In this document: one piece after another, positions 43,687 to 53,337 of the stretch
Numbering within the stretch: position 1 is the first letter of the stretch
Layout of the letters: each line of letters opens with the position of its first letter
Assembly (NCBI RefSeq): GCF_019793435.1
Contig: NZ_JAILYH010000002.1
Span: 451,903-515,902, forward strand
Source: Rhizobium redzepovicii
GTDB lineage: Bacteria > Pseudomonadota > Alphaproteobacteria > Rhizobiales > Rhizobiaceae
Length of the DNA: 64,000 bases
Direction: 5' to 3'
Position numbers and translations under genes: made by a program
The notes under the pieces: generated by a model
Databases searched by the model: none
Told to the model about the DNA's origin: nothing
What the model saw: the letters and a program-made list of their open reading frames with translations, nothing else

Positions 43687-44428
43687 AGATGTAGCCTCCG
43701 CTGACGACGACGTTTTCGCCGGTGGCATAGGTGTTGCGGCTCGACGCCATCATGACGATCCATTCCGCCATCTCGGCCGGCTCGGCCGCACGGCCAAGCG
43801 CGCTGGCCTTGGCGAGCTCGGGGAGAAATCCGAGCTCCTTTGCGCGGTCGGTCGCAAAACCGGCGGGTGCGACGGAATTGACAAGGATCTGATCCTTGGC
43901 GCATTCCTGGGCAAAAGATTTCGTCAGGCTGACGACGGCAGCCTTGGTTGCGGCATAATGGGCGTTTTGGGGGTGGGCCTTGAAAGCATCGACCGAGGTC
44001 ACGTTGACGATCCGCCCCGTCACCGCGGGCGCGTTCACATGCTGGCGCATATGCAGGACGGCAGCGACCATCATATGATAGGTACCCTTGACGTTGATCG
44101 CATTTTCGAGATCCCACTCCTCATCGGTGATCTCAAGGATAGGCCGCCGGGGATAGATGGCGGCGCTGTTGACGAGCACATGGATCCGGCCGAGCGTGCC
44201 GGCGATCTCGTTAAACCCGCGATGCGCCGTTTCCGACTTGGAAATATCGGCAACGGCCGTTGCGACCTCGGCGCCCAGCGCGCGCAGCGCCGTAGCCGAC
44301 GAAGCAAGCAGTTCCTCGTTGCGATCGATGAGCCCAATCCTGGTGGCCCCATGCGAGATCATGAGCTTCGCCGTCGTCAATCCGAGCCCGGAAGCGCCGC
44401 CGACGATGATTGCGGTCTGGTTCTTCAA
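43679..44428 (-). CDS. Short-chain dehydrogenase/reductase
   Basis: A 249-residue classical SDR. GGASGLG near residues 10-16, [11 protein letters not shown] (NNAG variant NSAA), catalytic Ser in [10 protein letters not shown] and YAATK (Tyr-x-x-x-Lys) are all present; the end [13 protein letters not shown] is typical of FabG-like SDRs. The start is TTG at 44428, supported by GAGGTGG 5 bases before it. Divergent from the large YdiJ-like gene; the two share a 95-base promoter region with an operator-like motif. Likely oxidises a hydroxyl intermediate of the island's pathway, a contextual inference. Confidence 0.88.
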   Translation of the reverse strand: MKNQTAIIVGGASGLGLTTAKLMISHGATRIGLIDRNEELLASSATALRALGAEVATAVADISKSETAHRGFNEIAGTLGRIHVLVNSAAIYPRRPILEITDEEWDLENAINVKGTYHMMVAAVLHMRQHVNAPAVTGRIVNVTSVDAFKAHPQNAHYAATKAAVVSLTKSFAQECAKDQILVNSVAPAGFATDRAKELGFLPELAKASALGRAAEPAEMAEWIVMMASSRNTYATGENVVVSGGYIYV

Positions 44429-44472
44429 AGTTCCACCTCGTTGTTTGGCGCTGCGCCATCATTGTATGTTAT

Positions 44473-44487
44473 CACTTATATGCTAAG
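44473..44487. promoter_or_regulatory. Operator-like motif shared with 57.2-kb promoter
   Basis: CACTTATATGCTAAG lies in the 95-base divergent region between the SDR and YdiJ-like genes. Its counterpart, on the opposite strand at 57212-57226, reads CACTTATATGATAAG, 14 of 15 identical, in a region where GC-rich sequence is the rule. The two would be bound by the same regulator, best candidate the GntR protein at 47626. Confidence 0.7.
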
Positions 44488-44523
44488 CTTGGCAAAGCTC
44501 AAGTGCATTCTGAAGGTTTCGAA

Positions 44524-47500
44524 ATGATTCCACGCCTCCAGCCGAAGGTTTCAATCCCCCTGCCCCCCGCAGGTTTCTTCCAGCGGCTTGTCGAGGCGGG
44601 GTTTTCCGGCGATATCGAAACCGGCGCGGCAAGCCGAACCGTGTTTTCGACCGACAATTCCATCTACCAGGTCGAACCGACCGGCATCCTTTTTCCGCGG
44701 GCCGTCGAAGACCTGCAGGTCGTGGCGGCCGTGCTATCGGAACCCGCCTTCCGAGGGATCGGCCTCGCGCCGCGCGGCGGCGGCACCGGCACCAACGGTC
44801 AATCGCTGACATCGGGCATTGTGCTGGACTGTTCGCGGCACATGACGTCCGTTCTCGAGATCGATCCCGTCCGAAGGATTGCGCGCGTCCAGGCGGGCGT
44901 CGTCAAGGATCAGTTGAACCGGGCATTGAAGCCCCATGGCCTCTTTTTCGCTCCCGAACTCTCCACCTCCAACCGCGCCACCATCGGCGGCATGATCTCC
45001 ACCGACGCCTGCGGCCAGGGTTCCTGCCTCTACGGCAAGACCAGCAACCACGTCCTCGGATTGCGCATCGTTCTTACGGACGGGTCCGACTTTTGGTCGC
45101 GCCCGCTCGACGCGGAAGCGTTCGAGGAGATCGCCGCGCGAGAGAGCCGCGTCGGCAAGATCCACAGGGCGGTTGAACGGATCGCCCGGGAAAAACACGA
45201 GCGGATCGCCGAAATCTTCCCGAAGCTCAACCGCTATATGACCGGCTACGACCTCGCCCATGTCAGGCGCGGCGACGGACACTTCGACCTCAATGCCATA
45301 CTCTGCGGCTCGGAGGGAACGCTGGCGATGATCGCCGAAGCCGAGCTTAACCTCCTGCCGATCCCCGCCCATGCGGCGCTGATCAACATCCGCTACGGCG
45401 ACTTCAACACCGCCCTGGAGGATGCCCGCAACCTCGTGGCGCTGAACGTCGCCTCGGTGGAAACGGTCGACGAGAAAGTTCTCGGCCTCGCGAAAGGCGA
45501 CATCGTCTGGACCGGCATTGCGCGCTTCTTTCCCGACGATCCGGACAGCACGACGAACGGCATCAATATTGCCGAAGTGCTCGCCGACGATGAAGAGGAA
45601 CTCGAACGCCAGCTTGCGGAGGTGACCGCCGCGCTCGACACGGGCGCGAATGCCCGCCATGCCGGTTATACGATCGCCCGGGGTCATGCCGATGTCGAGG
45701 CGATCTGGTCGATGCGCAAGCGCGCGGTCGGCCTGCTCGGCAACGTGGAAGGGCCGGTCAGACCCGTCGCTTTCGTCGAGGATACGGCCGTGCCGCCGGA
45801 AAATCTGGCGGCCTATATTCGCGAATTCCGCGCACTTCTCGATGGCGCCGGCCTTTCCTACGGCATGTTCGGCCATGTCGATGCCGGCGTCCTGCACGTG
45901 CGGCCGGCGCTCGACCTGACCCGCGCTGATCACGTCCGGCTGGTTCGCGAAGTCAGCGACGCCGTCGTGGCGCTCACCCGCAAATATGGCGGCGTGCTCT
46001 GGGGAGAGCATGGCAAGGGCGTACGTTCGGAATATGTGCCGGAATTTTTCGGCGATCTTTATCCCAGCCTGCAGGAGATCAAGCGGGCATTCGATCCCGA
46101 GAATCGGCTCAATCCTGGCAAGATCGCGACCCCTTCCGCGGAGGGACTGACGAAGATCGACAATGTTCCGTTGCGCGGAGGCATCGATCGCATCATCGGC
46201 AACGAGATCCGCTCCGCCTTCGACAATGCCGCCTATTGCAACGGCAACGGCGCCTGCTTCGATTTCGACGAAACGAGCCCGATGTGCCCCTCTTACAAGG
46301 CGACGCGCGACCGGCGCTTTTCGCCCAAGGGCCGCGCCGCGCTGATGCGGGAATGGCTGAGGCTGCTGGCCGAGAAGGGCATCGACCCCCGCCAGGAGGC
46401 GGCGCGCCTGCGGCGGAGCATTCCGTTCGCCAGCCTCGCGCGGCGCGCCTTCAATTCGCTGAACCCGGCAAACCGCGATGACTTTTCCCACGAGGTGCGC
46501 GCGGCGATGGACACGTGCCTAGCCTGCAAGGCCTGCGCGGGGCAGTGTCCGGTGAAGGTGAGCGTGCCGGCCTTCCGCTCGAAATTCCTCGAACTGTATT
46601 ACGGACGCTACCTCCGCCCGCTGAAGGATCCGCTGGTCGCGGCGATCGAAACCACCCTGCCGCTCGTCCGGCGCATCCGGCCCGCCTATAATCTGGTCGT
46701 GGGCACGCGCGCCGGCAGGACGATGATGCGTGTCGTCGGGCTGACCTCCCTGCCGCATTTGCCGCGGATCTCGCTCGCCAGGGAAGCCGCCCGCCTCGGC
46801 GTGCCGCTTGCGACCTCTCAAACGATCGAAGCTCTGCCGCCGCAAGAACGGCAGCGCTGCGTCGTCTTCGTCGCCGACGCCTTCACCGCCTATTTCGATC
46901 CTGACGTTGCGCTTGCCGCAATCGGGCTCGCCAGAAAAATCGGGCTCACGCCGTTCCTTGCAGCCTCCCACACCAATGGCAAAGCCCTGCATGTTCATGG
47001 CTATCTCGGACGCTTCGAGGCGGCGGCCAAGCGGACGGCCCGCTATCTCGAGCGACTGGATGAAACAGGCGTGGCGCTCGTCGGGCTCGATCCATCGATG
47101 ACGCTCGCCTTTCGCAGCGAATATAAGGGGATATCGAAGGCGAATGTCCTGCTGCCGCAGGAATGGCTGGTCGCCAACCTCGATCGGCTCGCCGCCTCGC
47201 CTTCCGCTGCCGAAGGCAAAAGCTTCCGCTTGATGGCCCATTGCACCGAGCGCACCAATGCGCCCGCCTCCGTCGCACAATGGCAGAAAATATTCGAAAG
47301 CCTCGGCATCGACCTTCAGGCGGCACAAACCGGCTGTTGCGGCATGGCCGGCACCTTCGGCCACGAAGCCCGCAACCGACCGATCTCCGAACGCCTCTAT
47401 GCGATGAGTTGGAAGCCCGAGCTTGATGCGGCCGGTGAAGCCGATATCCTCATGGCGACAGGATATTCGTGCCGCTCCCAGGTAAAGGAAATCGACGGCA

Positions 47501-47565
47501 AGCGTATCCCGCATCCGTTTCAGGTCATCAACCGGATAATTTCCGAAAAGCCGGACATCTCGTGA
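44524..47565 (+). CDS. ydiJ: FAD- and Fe-S-containing D-2-hydroxyacid dehydrogenase, YdiJ-like
   Basis: A 1013-residue protein, the length of E. coli YdiJ (a D-2-hydroxyglutarate/D-lactate-type dehydrogenase). The FAD-binding vanillyl-alcohol-oxidase-type domain has STDNSIYQVEP, the APRGGGTGTNGQSL loop and APELSTSNRATIGGMIS within the first 200 residues; the C-terminal FAD-oxidase domain ends near GGVLWGEHGKGVRSEYVPEF. Cys-rich CNGNGACFDFDETSPMCPSY (near 571) and CLACKACAGQCPVKV (near 664) provide Fe-S ligands, and a CCG-type GCCGMAGTFGHE is near 937. It would oxidise a D-2-hydroxy acid and pass electrons to a carrier, possibly ETF, whose beta subunit gene starts at 63838. ATG at 44524 follows GAAGG. 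Confidence 0.88.
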   Translation: MIPRLQPKVSIPLPPAGFFQRLVEAGFSGDIETGAASRTVFSTDNSIYQVEPTGILFPRAVEDLQVVAAVLSEPAFRGIGLAPRGGGTGTNGQSLTSGIVLDCSRHMTSVLEIDPVRRIARVQAGVVKDQLNRALKPHGLFFAPELSTSNRATIGGMISTDACGQGSCLYGKTSNHVLGLRIVLTDGSDFWSRPLDAEAFEEIAARESRVGKIHRAVERIAREKHERIAEIFPKLNRYMTGYDLAHVRRGDGHFDLNAILCGSEGTLAMIAEAELNLLPIPAHAALINIRYGDFNTALEDARNLVALNVASVETVDEKVLGLAKGDIVWTGIARFFPDDPDSTTNGINIAEVLADDEEELERQLAEVTAALDTGANARHAGYTIARGHADVEAIWSMRKRAVGLLGNVEGPVRPVAFVEDTAVPPENLAAYIREFRALLDGAGLSYGMFGHVDAGVLHVRPALDLTRADHVRLVREVSDAVVALTRKYGGVLWGEHGKGVRSEYVPEFFGDLYPSLQEIKRAFDPENRLNPGKIATPSAEGLTKIDNVPLRGGIDRIIGNEIRSAFDNAAYCNGNGACFDFDETSPMCPSYKATRDRRFSPKGRAALMREWLRLLAEKGIDPRQEAARLRRSIPFASLARRAFNSLNPANRDDFSHEVRAAMDTCLACKACAGQCPVKVSVPAFRSKFLELYYGRYLRPLKDPLVAAIETTLPLVRRIRPAYNLVVGTRAGRTMMRVVGLTSLPHLPRISLAREAARLGVPLATSQTIEALPPQERQRCVVFVADAFTAYFDPDVALAAIGLARKIGLTPFLAASHTNGKALHVHGYLGRFEAAAKRTARYLERLDETGVALVGLDPSMTLAFRSEYKGISKANVLLPQEWLVANLDRLAASPSAAEGKSFRLMAHCTERTNAPASVAQWQKIFESLGIDLQAAQTGCCGMAGTFGHEARNRPISERLYAMSWKPELDAAGEADILMATGYSCRSQVKEIDGKRIPHPFQVINRIISEKPDIS

Positions 47566-47588
47566 TCATATGTGGCATGACATGTGAT
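47565..47588. promoter_or_regulatory. Candidate GntR operator at its own promoter
   Basis: ATCATATGT (47565-47573) and ACATGTGAT (47580-47588) form an inverted repeat (8 of 9 pairs) directly at the end of the YdiJ-like gene and 37 bases before the GntR start. The core ATCATAT also occurs inside the palindrome at 57210-57226, so all three sites may belong to one regulator. Confidence 0.5.
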
Positions 47589-47625
47589 ATGTGCTAAATT
47601 CGATCGTGGAAACCGGAGCACACAA

Positions 47626-48357
47626 GTGTCAATCATCACGCAACGAGGCAATCTCGCGGAAATCGTCGTTGCGAAGCTGATGGAGCGCATCGACTCCGGC
47701 CTTTATGCGCCCGGCGAGAAAATTCCGTCAAGTGCCCAGCTATGCGAGGAATTCGGCGTTTCCCGAACCGTCATTCGCGAGGCGCTCACCTCGCTCAAGG
47801 TCGGCGGCAGGGTGACCGCGCGCCAGGGCGCCGGCGTCTATGTTTCCGACAAGGATGCCAAGACTCTCAATTTCGAGATCAGCCGCATCGAGGATATTCG
47901 CTCGGCGATGCAAATCCTGGAATTGCGGCTCGGCGTCGAGATCCAGTCCGTCGCGCTTGCAGCCGCGAGGCGTACGCCAGAGGCGCTTGCCGAGATCGCC
48001 CGGGCCTACGACGCCCTCGAAAACCTGGTCACCGATGATGCCGTCGTCGAGGCGCGCGCCGATTACGAATTCCACCTTGCGATCGCCCGTGCCACCCGCA
48101 ATCCGCATTTTCCGAGTTTTCTGGAAGCGGTGATGGAGAGCATCAATTTCGATCTCGTGCTCAAGCATCGGCAATCGGCGCGCGGCTACAGCGGTTATCT
48201 GAAGAAGATAAACAAGGAACATGCCGCCATTCTGGCCGCGATCACCCAGGGTGACGTCAAGGCCGCGAAGAACGCGCTGATCACCCACCTGGAAGAAAGC
48301 TTGCATCGTTACCGCACGATGCTCGACGAGCCGGCGAGCATCGACGCGGAAGATTGA
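47626..48357 (+). CDS. GntR-family regulator, FadR subfamily, of the catabolic island
   Basis: About 243 residues. The winged helix has GLYAPGEKIPSSAQLCEEFG and VSRTVIREALTSLKVGGRV with GAGVYV; the FCD effector domain contains a typical metal-site region (ADYEFHLAIARATRNPHF; NKEHAAILAAITQGD; NALITHLEES). GTG at 47626 with GGAG 7 bases upstream is chosen over an upstream TTG/ATG-type opening at 47584 that lies inside the operator-like repeat. It sits between the YdiJ gene and the convergent ThDP-enzyme operon and is the only regulator in the 42.9-64 kb island. FCD-type GntR proteins sense small carboxylates. Confidence 0.88.
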   Translation: MSIITQRGNLAEIVVAKLMERIDSGLYAPGEKIPSSAQLCEEFGVSRTVIREALTSLKVGGRVTARQGAGVYVSDKDAKTLNFEISRIEDIRSAMQILELRLGVEIQSVALAAARRTPEALAEIARAYDALENLVTDDAVVEARADYEFHLAIARATRNPHFPSFLEAVMESINFDLVLKHRQSARGYSGYLKKINKEHAAILAAITQGDVKAAKNALITHLEESLHRYRTMLDEPASIDAED

Positions 48358-48360
48358 AGC

Positions 48361-48385
48361 GCGCCGCCTAGCTTTCAGGCGGCGC
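48361..48385. terminator. Bidirectional terminator
   Basis: GCGCCGCCT (48361-48369) and AGGCGGCGC (48377-48385) pair perfectly around AGCTTTC. It lies 3 bases after the GntR stop and 8 before the end of the convergent ThDP-enzyme gene. Confidence 0.82.
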
Positions 48386-48393
48386 ATTCCCGA

Positions 48394-50079
48394 TCATTTT
48401 CCCTGAGCAATCGCCTGCTGGCGAATCTGCGTCAGGCTCATTTTCGGCGTCAGCGCTTCCGGGTCGATTCGGATTTCGATGAGGCCGGGCTTGCCCGATG
48501 CCTCGCAGCGTTCGAAAGCGCCGGCGAAGTCCTCCGTCTTCTCCACGGTCTCGCCATGCAGGCCGTAGGACCGCGCCAGCGCGGCAAAATCCGGGTTCGT
48601 CAGGCGGGTGCCGGAAACACGGCCGGGATAGCTGCGCTCCTGATGCATGCGGATCGTTCCGTACATGCCGTTGTTGATGACGAGGAAGATCGCCCGGGCG
48701 TCATATTGCATCGCCGTTGCGAGTTCCTGGCCGTTCATCAGGAAACATCCGTCGCCGGCAAAGGCAACCACCGTGCGCGAGGGATCGGTGATCTTGGCGG
48801 CGACCGCCGCCGGCACGCCATAACCCATGGAGCCGTTGGTCGGCCCGAGCTGGGTGCGGAACGAGCGATACTGATAGAAACGATGAGCCCAGGCGGAATA
48901 ATTGCCGGCGCCGGTGGTCAGGATGGCATCGGGTTTGAGATGGCCGCGCAGCCATTCCATGATGTCGCCCATCTGCACCGGACCCGGCACCTCGGGATGC
49001 TTGAGGTTTTCGAGGTAGTCGGTATGGGCAGTCCTGGTCCAATCCGTCCATACCGGTGCGACAGGCGGCTTCAGCTTTGCCGCCTGCGACAGGAAACCGG
49101 CGACGCTGGCATTGATCGGCAGGCTTGCGTGATAGACCCGCCCGAGTTCTTCGGCGCCCGGATGGATGTGAACGAGTGACTGCCTCGGAACGGGAATGTC
49201 GATCAGCGTATAAGCGCCTGTCGTCATCTCCCCGAGACGGGCGCCGATCGATATCAGCAGATCGCAATCCTTGACGTGCCTGATCAGCTTCGGCCCTGCG
49301 GCAAGGCCGAGGTCGCCAGCATAGTTTTCGTGGCGGTTGTCGAACAGGTCCTGACAGCGGAAGGACGCGGCGATCGGCAGGCTGAAGGCCTCGGAAAAGG
49401 CCTTGAGGTCATCCACGGCCTGCTGCGTCCAGCCGCCGCCGCCGACGACGGTCATCGGGCGCTTGGCCTGCGAGAGAAGACCGAGCAATTCCTCCAATTG
49501 CTGTTCGCCGGCAAAGGCTTCGACCTTTTTGTGGGGCGGCGTGTCGGCGACATCAACCATATCGGTCAGCATATCCTCGGGAAGCGCGACGACCACCGGT
49601 CCCGGCCGGCCGTTGACGGCGCGGTGGAAGGCCTGGCTGATGAGTTCGGGGATGCGGGCGGCGTCCTCGATCTCGACCACCCATTTCGCCATCTGGCCGA
49701 ACATCCGGCGATAATCGATCTCCTGGAAGGCTTCGCGCTCCATCTGGTCACGCGCCACCTGGCCGATGAACAGGATCATCGGCGTCGAATCCTGGAAAGC
49801 CGTATGCACGCCGATAGACGCATTCGTGGCGCCCGGCCCGCGGGTCACGAAACAGATGCCGGGCTTGCCGGTCATCTTGCCATAGGCTTCCGCCATATAG
49901 GCAGCCCCGCCCTCCTGCCGGCAGATGACGAATTCGATGGCCTCTTCTAGGTCGTGGAAGGCGTCGAGGGCGGCAAGATAGCTTTCACCCGGCACGCCGA
50001 ACACACGATCGACGCCGTGGATGTGCAAGGCATCGACGAGCACCTGGCCGCCGCTGCGCTTTGATGTTTCGTTTCTCAT
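48394..50079 (-). CDS. Thiamine-diphosphate-dependent enzyme, acetolactate-synthase-like
   Basis: A 561-residue three-domain ThDP enzyme. The N-terminal PYR domain has the catalytic-type Glu in ICRQEGGAAYMAEAYGK and GPGATNASIGVHTA; the central domain is DHS-like (VVGGGGW, CDLLISIGARLGEM); the C-terminal PP domain binds ThDP-Mg through AGDGCFLMNGQELATAMQ and LVINNGMYG. A separate regulatory small subunit gene is absent. Such ALS-like proteins may be 2-oxoacid decarboxylases or carboligases; the reaction cannot be read off. Last gene of the leftward hydantoinase operon, 20 bases after the FAD oxidoreductase gene. Confidence 0.87.
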   Translation of the reverse strand: MRNETSKRSGGQVLVDALHIHGVDRVFGVPGESYLAALDAFHDLEEAIEFVICRQEGGAAYMAEAYGKMTGKPGICFVTRGPGATNASIGVHTAFQDSTPMILFIGQVARDQMEREAFQEIDYRRMFGQMAKWVVEIEDAARIPELISQAFHRAVNGRPGPVVVALPEDMLTDMVDVADTPPHKKVEAFAGEQQLEELLGLLSQAKRPMTVVGGGGWTQQAVDDLKAFSEAFSLPIAASFRCQDLFDNRHENYAGDLGLAAGPKLIRHVKDCDLLISIGARLGEMTTGAYTLIDIPVPRQSLVHIHPGAEELGRVYHASLPINASVAGFLSQAAKLKPPVAPVWTDWTRTAHTDYLENLKHPEVPGPVQMGDIMEWLRGHLKPDAILTTGAGNYSAWAHRFYQYRSFRTQLGPTNGSMGYGVPAAVAAKITDPSRTVVAFAGDGCFLMNGQELATAMQYDARAIFLVINNGMYGTIRMHQERSYPGRVSGTRLTNPDFAALARSYGLHGETVEKTEDFAGAFERCEASGKPGLIEIRIDPEALTPKMSLTQIRQQAIAQGK

Positions 50080-50099
50080 CGGGTTCCCTCTCCTGTTCG

Positions 50100-51293
50100 T
50101 TAGATGACGGCGTCTTCGAGGAAGGGCCGGTTCACCGTCACCCGCTCATAGCCGAATGGCGAAAGATCGAGGGTCTTGAAGCCGCCATAGGCGATCAGCT
50201 CCGAGAGACCCCGGCCCATCGCCGGCGACTGCTGCAGGCCGTGGCCTGAGAAGCCGTTTGCAAAGAGGAAATTTCCGACTTCCGTATGCGGCCCGAGGAC
50301 GACATTGTGGTCGAGGGTGCAGTAGTCGTAATGGCCGGCCCAGGAGTTGACGACCTTGATCGCTTCGAAGGCCGGAACCCGGTTCGCCAGGATCGGCCAG
50401 ATTTCCTCGTCGAATTCGTCATGCATGACGTCGAAATCGTTCGGGTCCACTTCCGGATCGTGTTTGGGATAGGTGCCCATCAGATAGAATTTGCCTTCCG
50501 GCCGGAAGAAAACGCCCGTGGGGTCGATCGTCAGGCCGACTTTTCCCTCGAGCGGCGTGCGGCAATCGACGACGAACAGCGAGCGCCGCCGCGGCTCGAC
50601 GGGAACGTCGAGACCGGCCATCCGCGCAACCTTCTTGCCGTTGGTGCCTGAGGTATTGACCATCGTGCCGCATGCGATCGTCTGACCACTCTTCGTCGAT
50701 ACGGATACGACGCGGTGTCCCTCTCTGTTGACGGAGACGACCTCGTCTTCGATGTATTCGACCCCGAGCGAGCGAGCCTTCTTGCGAAAGCCTTGCAGCA
50801 GGCCGACACTGTCGAACCAGCCCTCGCCACGCTCACCGGTGCTGCCGAGCGTCAGCCCTTCGAGATTGAGCCAGGGAAACCGCCGGCCGAGGCCGTCAGG
50901 ATCCAGAAGCGTCACCTCGGCGCCGCAGGAAAGCTGCGTCTCGTGATTGCGTCTCAAGACCTGATCGCCGCGCTCGTCCTCGGCAAGGAACAGGTAACCG
51001 GCCTCGTGAAAGCCGATCTCCGGCGTGTCGTCATCGATCGCGACGTTTTCCTTGAAGTTGCGGATGAACTCCGTGCCGAATTGCGAGACCTTGACGTTGA
51101 TTGCATTGGAGAACTGGTGGCGGATGGAACTGGAGGAAAGCGCGGTGGCCGAACGCTGATAGGTCCAGTCCTTCTCGATCACCAGGACCGAGCCCTTGAA
51201 GTCGGGATTGGTCGCGAGGAAGTAGGCGGCCGAACTGCCGACTACCGCGCCGCCGACGATCACCACGTCATAGGATGACTTGGATGCTTGCAT
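50100..51293 (-). CDS. FAD-dependent amino-acid/sarcosine-type oxidoreductase (DAO family)
   Basis: A 397-residue DAO-family flavoprotein. The dinucleotide-binding motif VVIVGGAVVGSSAAYFLA is near residues 10-27, followed by VLVIEKDWTYQRSATALSSS; SIRHQFSNAINVKVSQFG and the C-terminal NFLFANGFSGHGLQQSPAMG are typical of sarcosine/dimethylglycine oxidoreductase-like proteins. ATG at 51293 (MQASKSSYD) is the only good start; the frame stays open far upstream over another gene and those starts are rejected. It would oxidise an amine or amino acid; relatives donate electrons to oxygen or to ETF. It lies 7 bases after the Udh-like gene. Confidence 0.87.
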   Translation of the reverse strand: MQASKSSYDVVIVGGAVVGSSAAYFLATNPDFKGSVLVIEKDWTYQRSATALSSSSIRHQFSNAINVKVSQFGTEFIRNFKENVAIDDDTPEIGFHEAGYLFLAEDERGDQVLRRNHETQLSCGAEVTLLDPDGLGRRFPWLNLEGLTLGSTGERGEGWFDSVGLLQGFRKKARSLGVEYIEDEVVSVNREGHRVVSVSTKSGQTIACGTMVNTSGTNGKKVARMAGLDVPVEPRRRSLFVVDCRTPLEGKVGLTIDPTGVFFRPEGKFYLMGTYPKHDPEVDPNDFDVMHDEFDEEIWPILANRVPAFEAIKVVNSWAGHYDYCTLDHNVVLGPHTEVGNFLFANGFSGHGLQQSPAMGRGLSELIAYGGFKTLDLSPFGYERVTVNRPFLEDAVI

Positions 51294-51300
51294 CGGCGTC

Positions 51301-52113
51301 TCACTTCTTCTCGTCTTCGAAATGGCCGGCGGCGGCAAAGCTGCCGCCCTGGAAGCGCACGGCCGGATCGTTGGGATCGCCCTGCCGTGTCTTCGCGAAG
51401 ACCTTTTCTTCGTAGTCGTCGGCGCTGTCTTCCGGCTTGTAACCGAGGGAAGCCGCCGTGCGGTTGTCCCAGAAAGCCCGGCTGTTGTCGGACATGCCAT
51501 AGGCGACCATGAAGCCGACGCGTTCGGCCGACAGGCTCTTTTCGACGAGCTGGCGGCAATCGCGATAGGAGAGCCAGGTGATGAGATGGCGCCGGTCCGT
51601 CGGCTCCGGGAAGGAGGAGCCGATGCGCAGACTGACCGTCTCGATGCCGAACTTATCGAAATAATAGCGGCCGAGGTTTTCGACGAAGGTCTTCGACACG
51701 CCGTAGAGGCTGTCGGGGCGGGTCGGCGCATTGCCGTCGATCGTCTCGGTGCGCTCGTAAAAACCGATAGCGTGAACGGAGCTGGCATAGACGATACGCT
51801 TGACGCCGTGCTGCCGGGCCGCCTCATAAATGTTGTAGCTGCCGACGATATTGGCGTTGAGAATGGTGTTCCAGGACGCTTCCAGCCCCTGGCCGCCCAT
51901 ATGGATGATGGCGTCGCAGCCCTCCACCGCTTTCGAGACGGCGTCGAAATCGGAAAGATCAGCCGGAACATCCTCCTCGTGCGGAGCAAGGTTTTCGCAG
52001 GGTTTGCGCGCCGACAGCCTGACGATCTTGCCGAGCCTTGTTCCGGATTCGCGCAGCTGGGTTCCGAGAGCGCCAGCCGCGCCGGTCAGAAGCGTGCGCT
52101 GATAATCGGTCAT
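51301..52113 (-). CDS. NAD-dependent epimerase/dehydratase, uronate-dehydrogenase-like
   Basis: A 270-residue extended SDR. NAD binding LLTGAAGALGTQLRE is at residues 8-22; the catalytic Ser is in VYASSVHAIGFY and Tyr-x-x-x-Lys in LYGVSKTFVENL; YYFDKFGIETVSLRIGSS and the C-terminal NDPAVRFQGGSFA strongly recall Agrobacterium uronate dehydrogenase (Udh), which oxidises galacturonate and glucuronate to aldarolactones. In this operon of nitrogen-compound genes another cyclic hemiacetal or polyol substrate is possible. It follows the aminotransferase gene by 12 bases. Confidence 0.82.
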   Translation of the reverse strand: MTDYQRTLLTGAAGALGTQLRESGTRLGKIVRLSARKPCENLAPHEEDVPADLSDFDAVSKAVEGCDAIIHMGGQGLEASWNTILNANIVGSYNIYEAARQHGVKRIVYASSVHAIGFYERTETIDGNAPTRPDSLYGVSKTFVENLGRYYFDKFGIETVSLRIGSSFPEPTDRRHLITWLSYRDCRQLVEKSLSAERVGFMVAYGMSDNSRAFWDNRTAASLGYKPEDSADDYEEKVFAKTRQGDPNDPAVRFQGGSFAAAGHFEDEKK

Positions 52114-52125
52114 AATATTTTCCCC

Positions 52126-53337
52126 TTAGCGAAGTCTGGCCAGCGCATCGGCGGTGCGCTCGATGGCAATGGCGAGATTTTCGCGCGATGTTGCGAACGA
52201 AAGGCGGATATAGGGCTCGACGCCGAAAGCGGCACCGGGGACGGTGGCGACCTTCCCCTCTTTCAGGAGATAGGAGGCCAGTTCCGTATCGTTGGAAATC
52301 CGGGTGCCGTCAGGCGCCGTCCTGCCGATATAGCCGGCGCATTTGGGGAAGAGGTAGAAGGCACCTTCGGGCGCCCGCACTTCGAGGCCCGGTATCGCGG
52401 CGAAACCCTTGGCGACAAGTTGGCCGCGCGCCTTATATTCAGCGACCGCCGTCGTGACGAAGTCTTGAGGGCCGTCGAGGGCGGCAGCGGCCGCGACCTG
52501 GGTGATGGAGGACGGGCAGGTCGTGCTCTGCGACTGGAGCTTGTTCAAGGTCTTGGTCAATTGCTTCGGACCAGCCGCATAGCCGAGGCGCCATCCCGTC
52601 ATCGCATAGGCTTTCGAGACGCCGTTGATGATCAGCGTGCGCTCTTTCAGCTCCGGGCAGGCGACGGCGAAGGAGGTAAACGGCACGTCGGCGCAGACGA
52701 TATGCTCGTAGATCTCGTCCGACATGATGGCGACATGGGGATGGCGCGCCAGCACCGCGCCGAGCGCCCTCAACTCGTCCGCCGTGTAGATCGCGCCCGT
52801 CGGGTTCGATGGCGAGTTGAACAGGAACCAGCGCGTCCTTGGCGTAATCGCCGCTTCGAGGCGTTCCGGCGTGATCTTGAAGGCATCCTCGACGCCGCAG
52901 GCAACGACCTTCGGCACGCCGCCATGCAGGATGACGATGTCGGTGTAGGAGACCCAGTAAGGCGCCGGCACGACCACTTCGTCGCCGGGCTCCAAGGTGG
53001 CGAGGAAAGCGTTGAAGAGGATCTGCTTGGCGCCGTTGCCGATGGAGATTTCGTCCATGGCATAGTCGAGGCCGTTTTCGCGCTTGAACTTGGCGACGAT
53101 TGCCTGGCGCAGTTCTGGCAGGCCGTCCGGCGCCGTATAGCGCGTGATGCCGTGCTTCATCGCCCCGATCGCAGCTTCGACGATGTGAGCGGGCGTATCG
53201 AAATCGGGCTCGCCGAGCGACAGGTCGATGACATGCTCTCCCTTGGCCCGCATTGCCTTGGCGGCCATGGAGACCGCCATGGAGGGCGAGGACTTGATCG
53301 TCGCGACACGCGTGCTTTCGAATGCAACCATATTCAT
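52126..53337 (-). CDS. Class I aminotransferase, aspartate-aminotransferase-like
   Basis: A 403-residue pyridoxal-phosphate enzyme of subgroup I-gamma. Features are LSLGEPDFDTPAHI, YTAPDGLPELRQAI, the Asn-rich NSPSNPTGAIY, SDEIYEHIV, the PLP Lys in NGVSKAYAMTGWRLGY and the substrate-carboxylate Arg in IRLSFATS. It transfers an amino group between an amino acid and a 2-oxo acid. The start overlaps the HyuB stop (ATGA). In the operon order HyuA, HyuB, aminotransferase, it could act on an amino acid released by ring opening. Confidence 0.9.
   Translation of the reverse strand: MNMVAFESTRVATIKSSPSMAVSMAAKAMRAKGEHVIDLSLGEPDFDTPAHIVEAAIGAMKHGITRYTAPDGLPELRQAIVAKFKRENGLDYAMDEISIGNGAKQILFNAFLATLEPGDEVVVPAPYWVSYTDIVILHGGVPKVVACGVEDAFKITPERLEAAITPRTRWFLFNSPSNPTGAIYTADELRALGAVLARHPHVAIMSDEIYEHIVCADVPFTSFAVACPELKERTLIINGVSKAYAMTGWRLGYAAGPKQLTKTLNKLQSQSTTCPSSITQVAAAAALDGPQDFVTTAVAEYKARGQLVAKGFAAIPGLEVRAPEGAFYLFPKCAGYIGRTAPDGTRISNDTELASYLLKEGKVATVPGAAFGVEPYIRLSFATSRENLAIAIERTADALARLR

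Noticed and set aside
50100..51989. FAD oxidoreductase frame extended upstream to 629 codons
   Set aside because: The extra 232 residues overlap the Udh-like gene in another frame and are Arg/Ser/Pro-rich shadow sequence; the flavin motif starts just after ATG at 51293.
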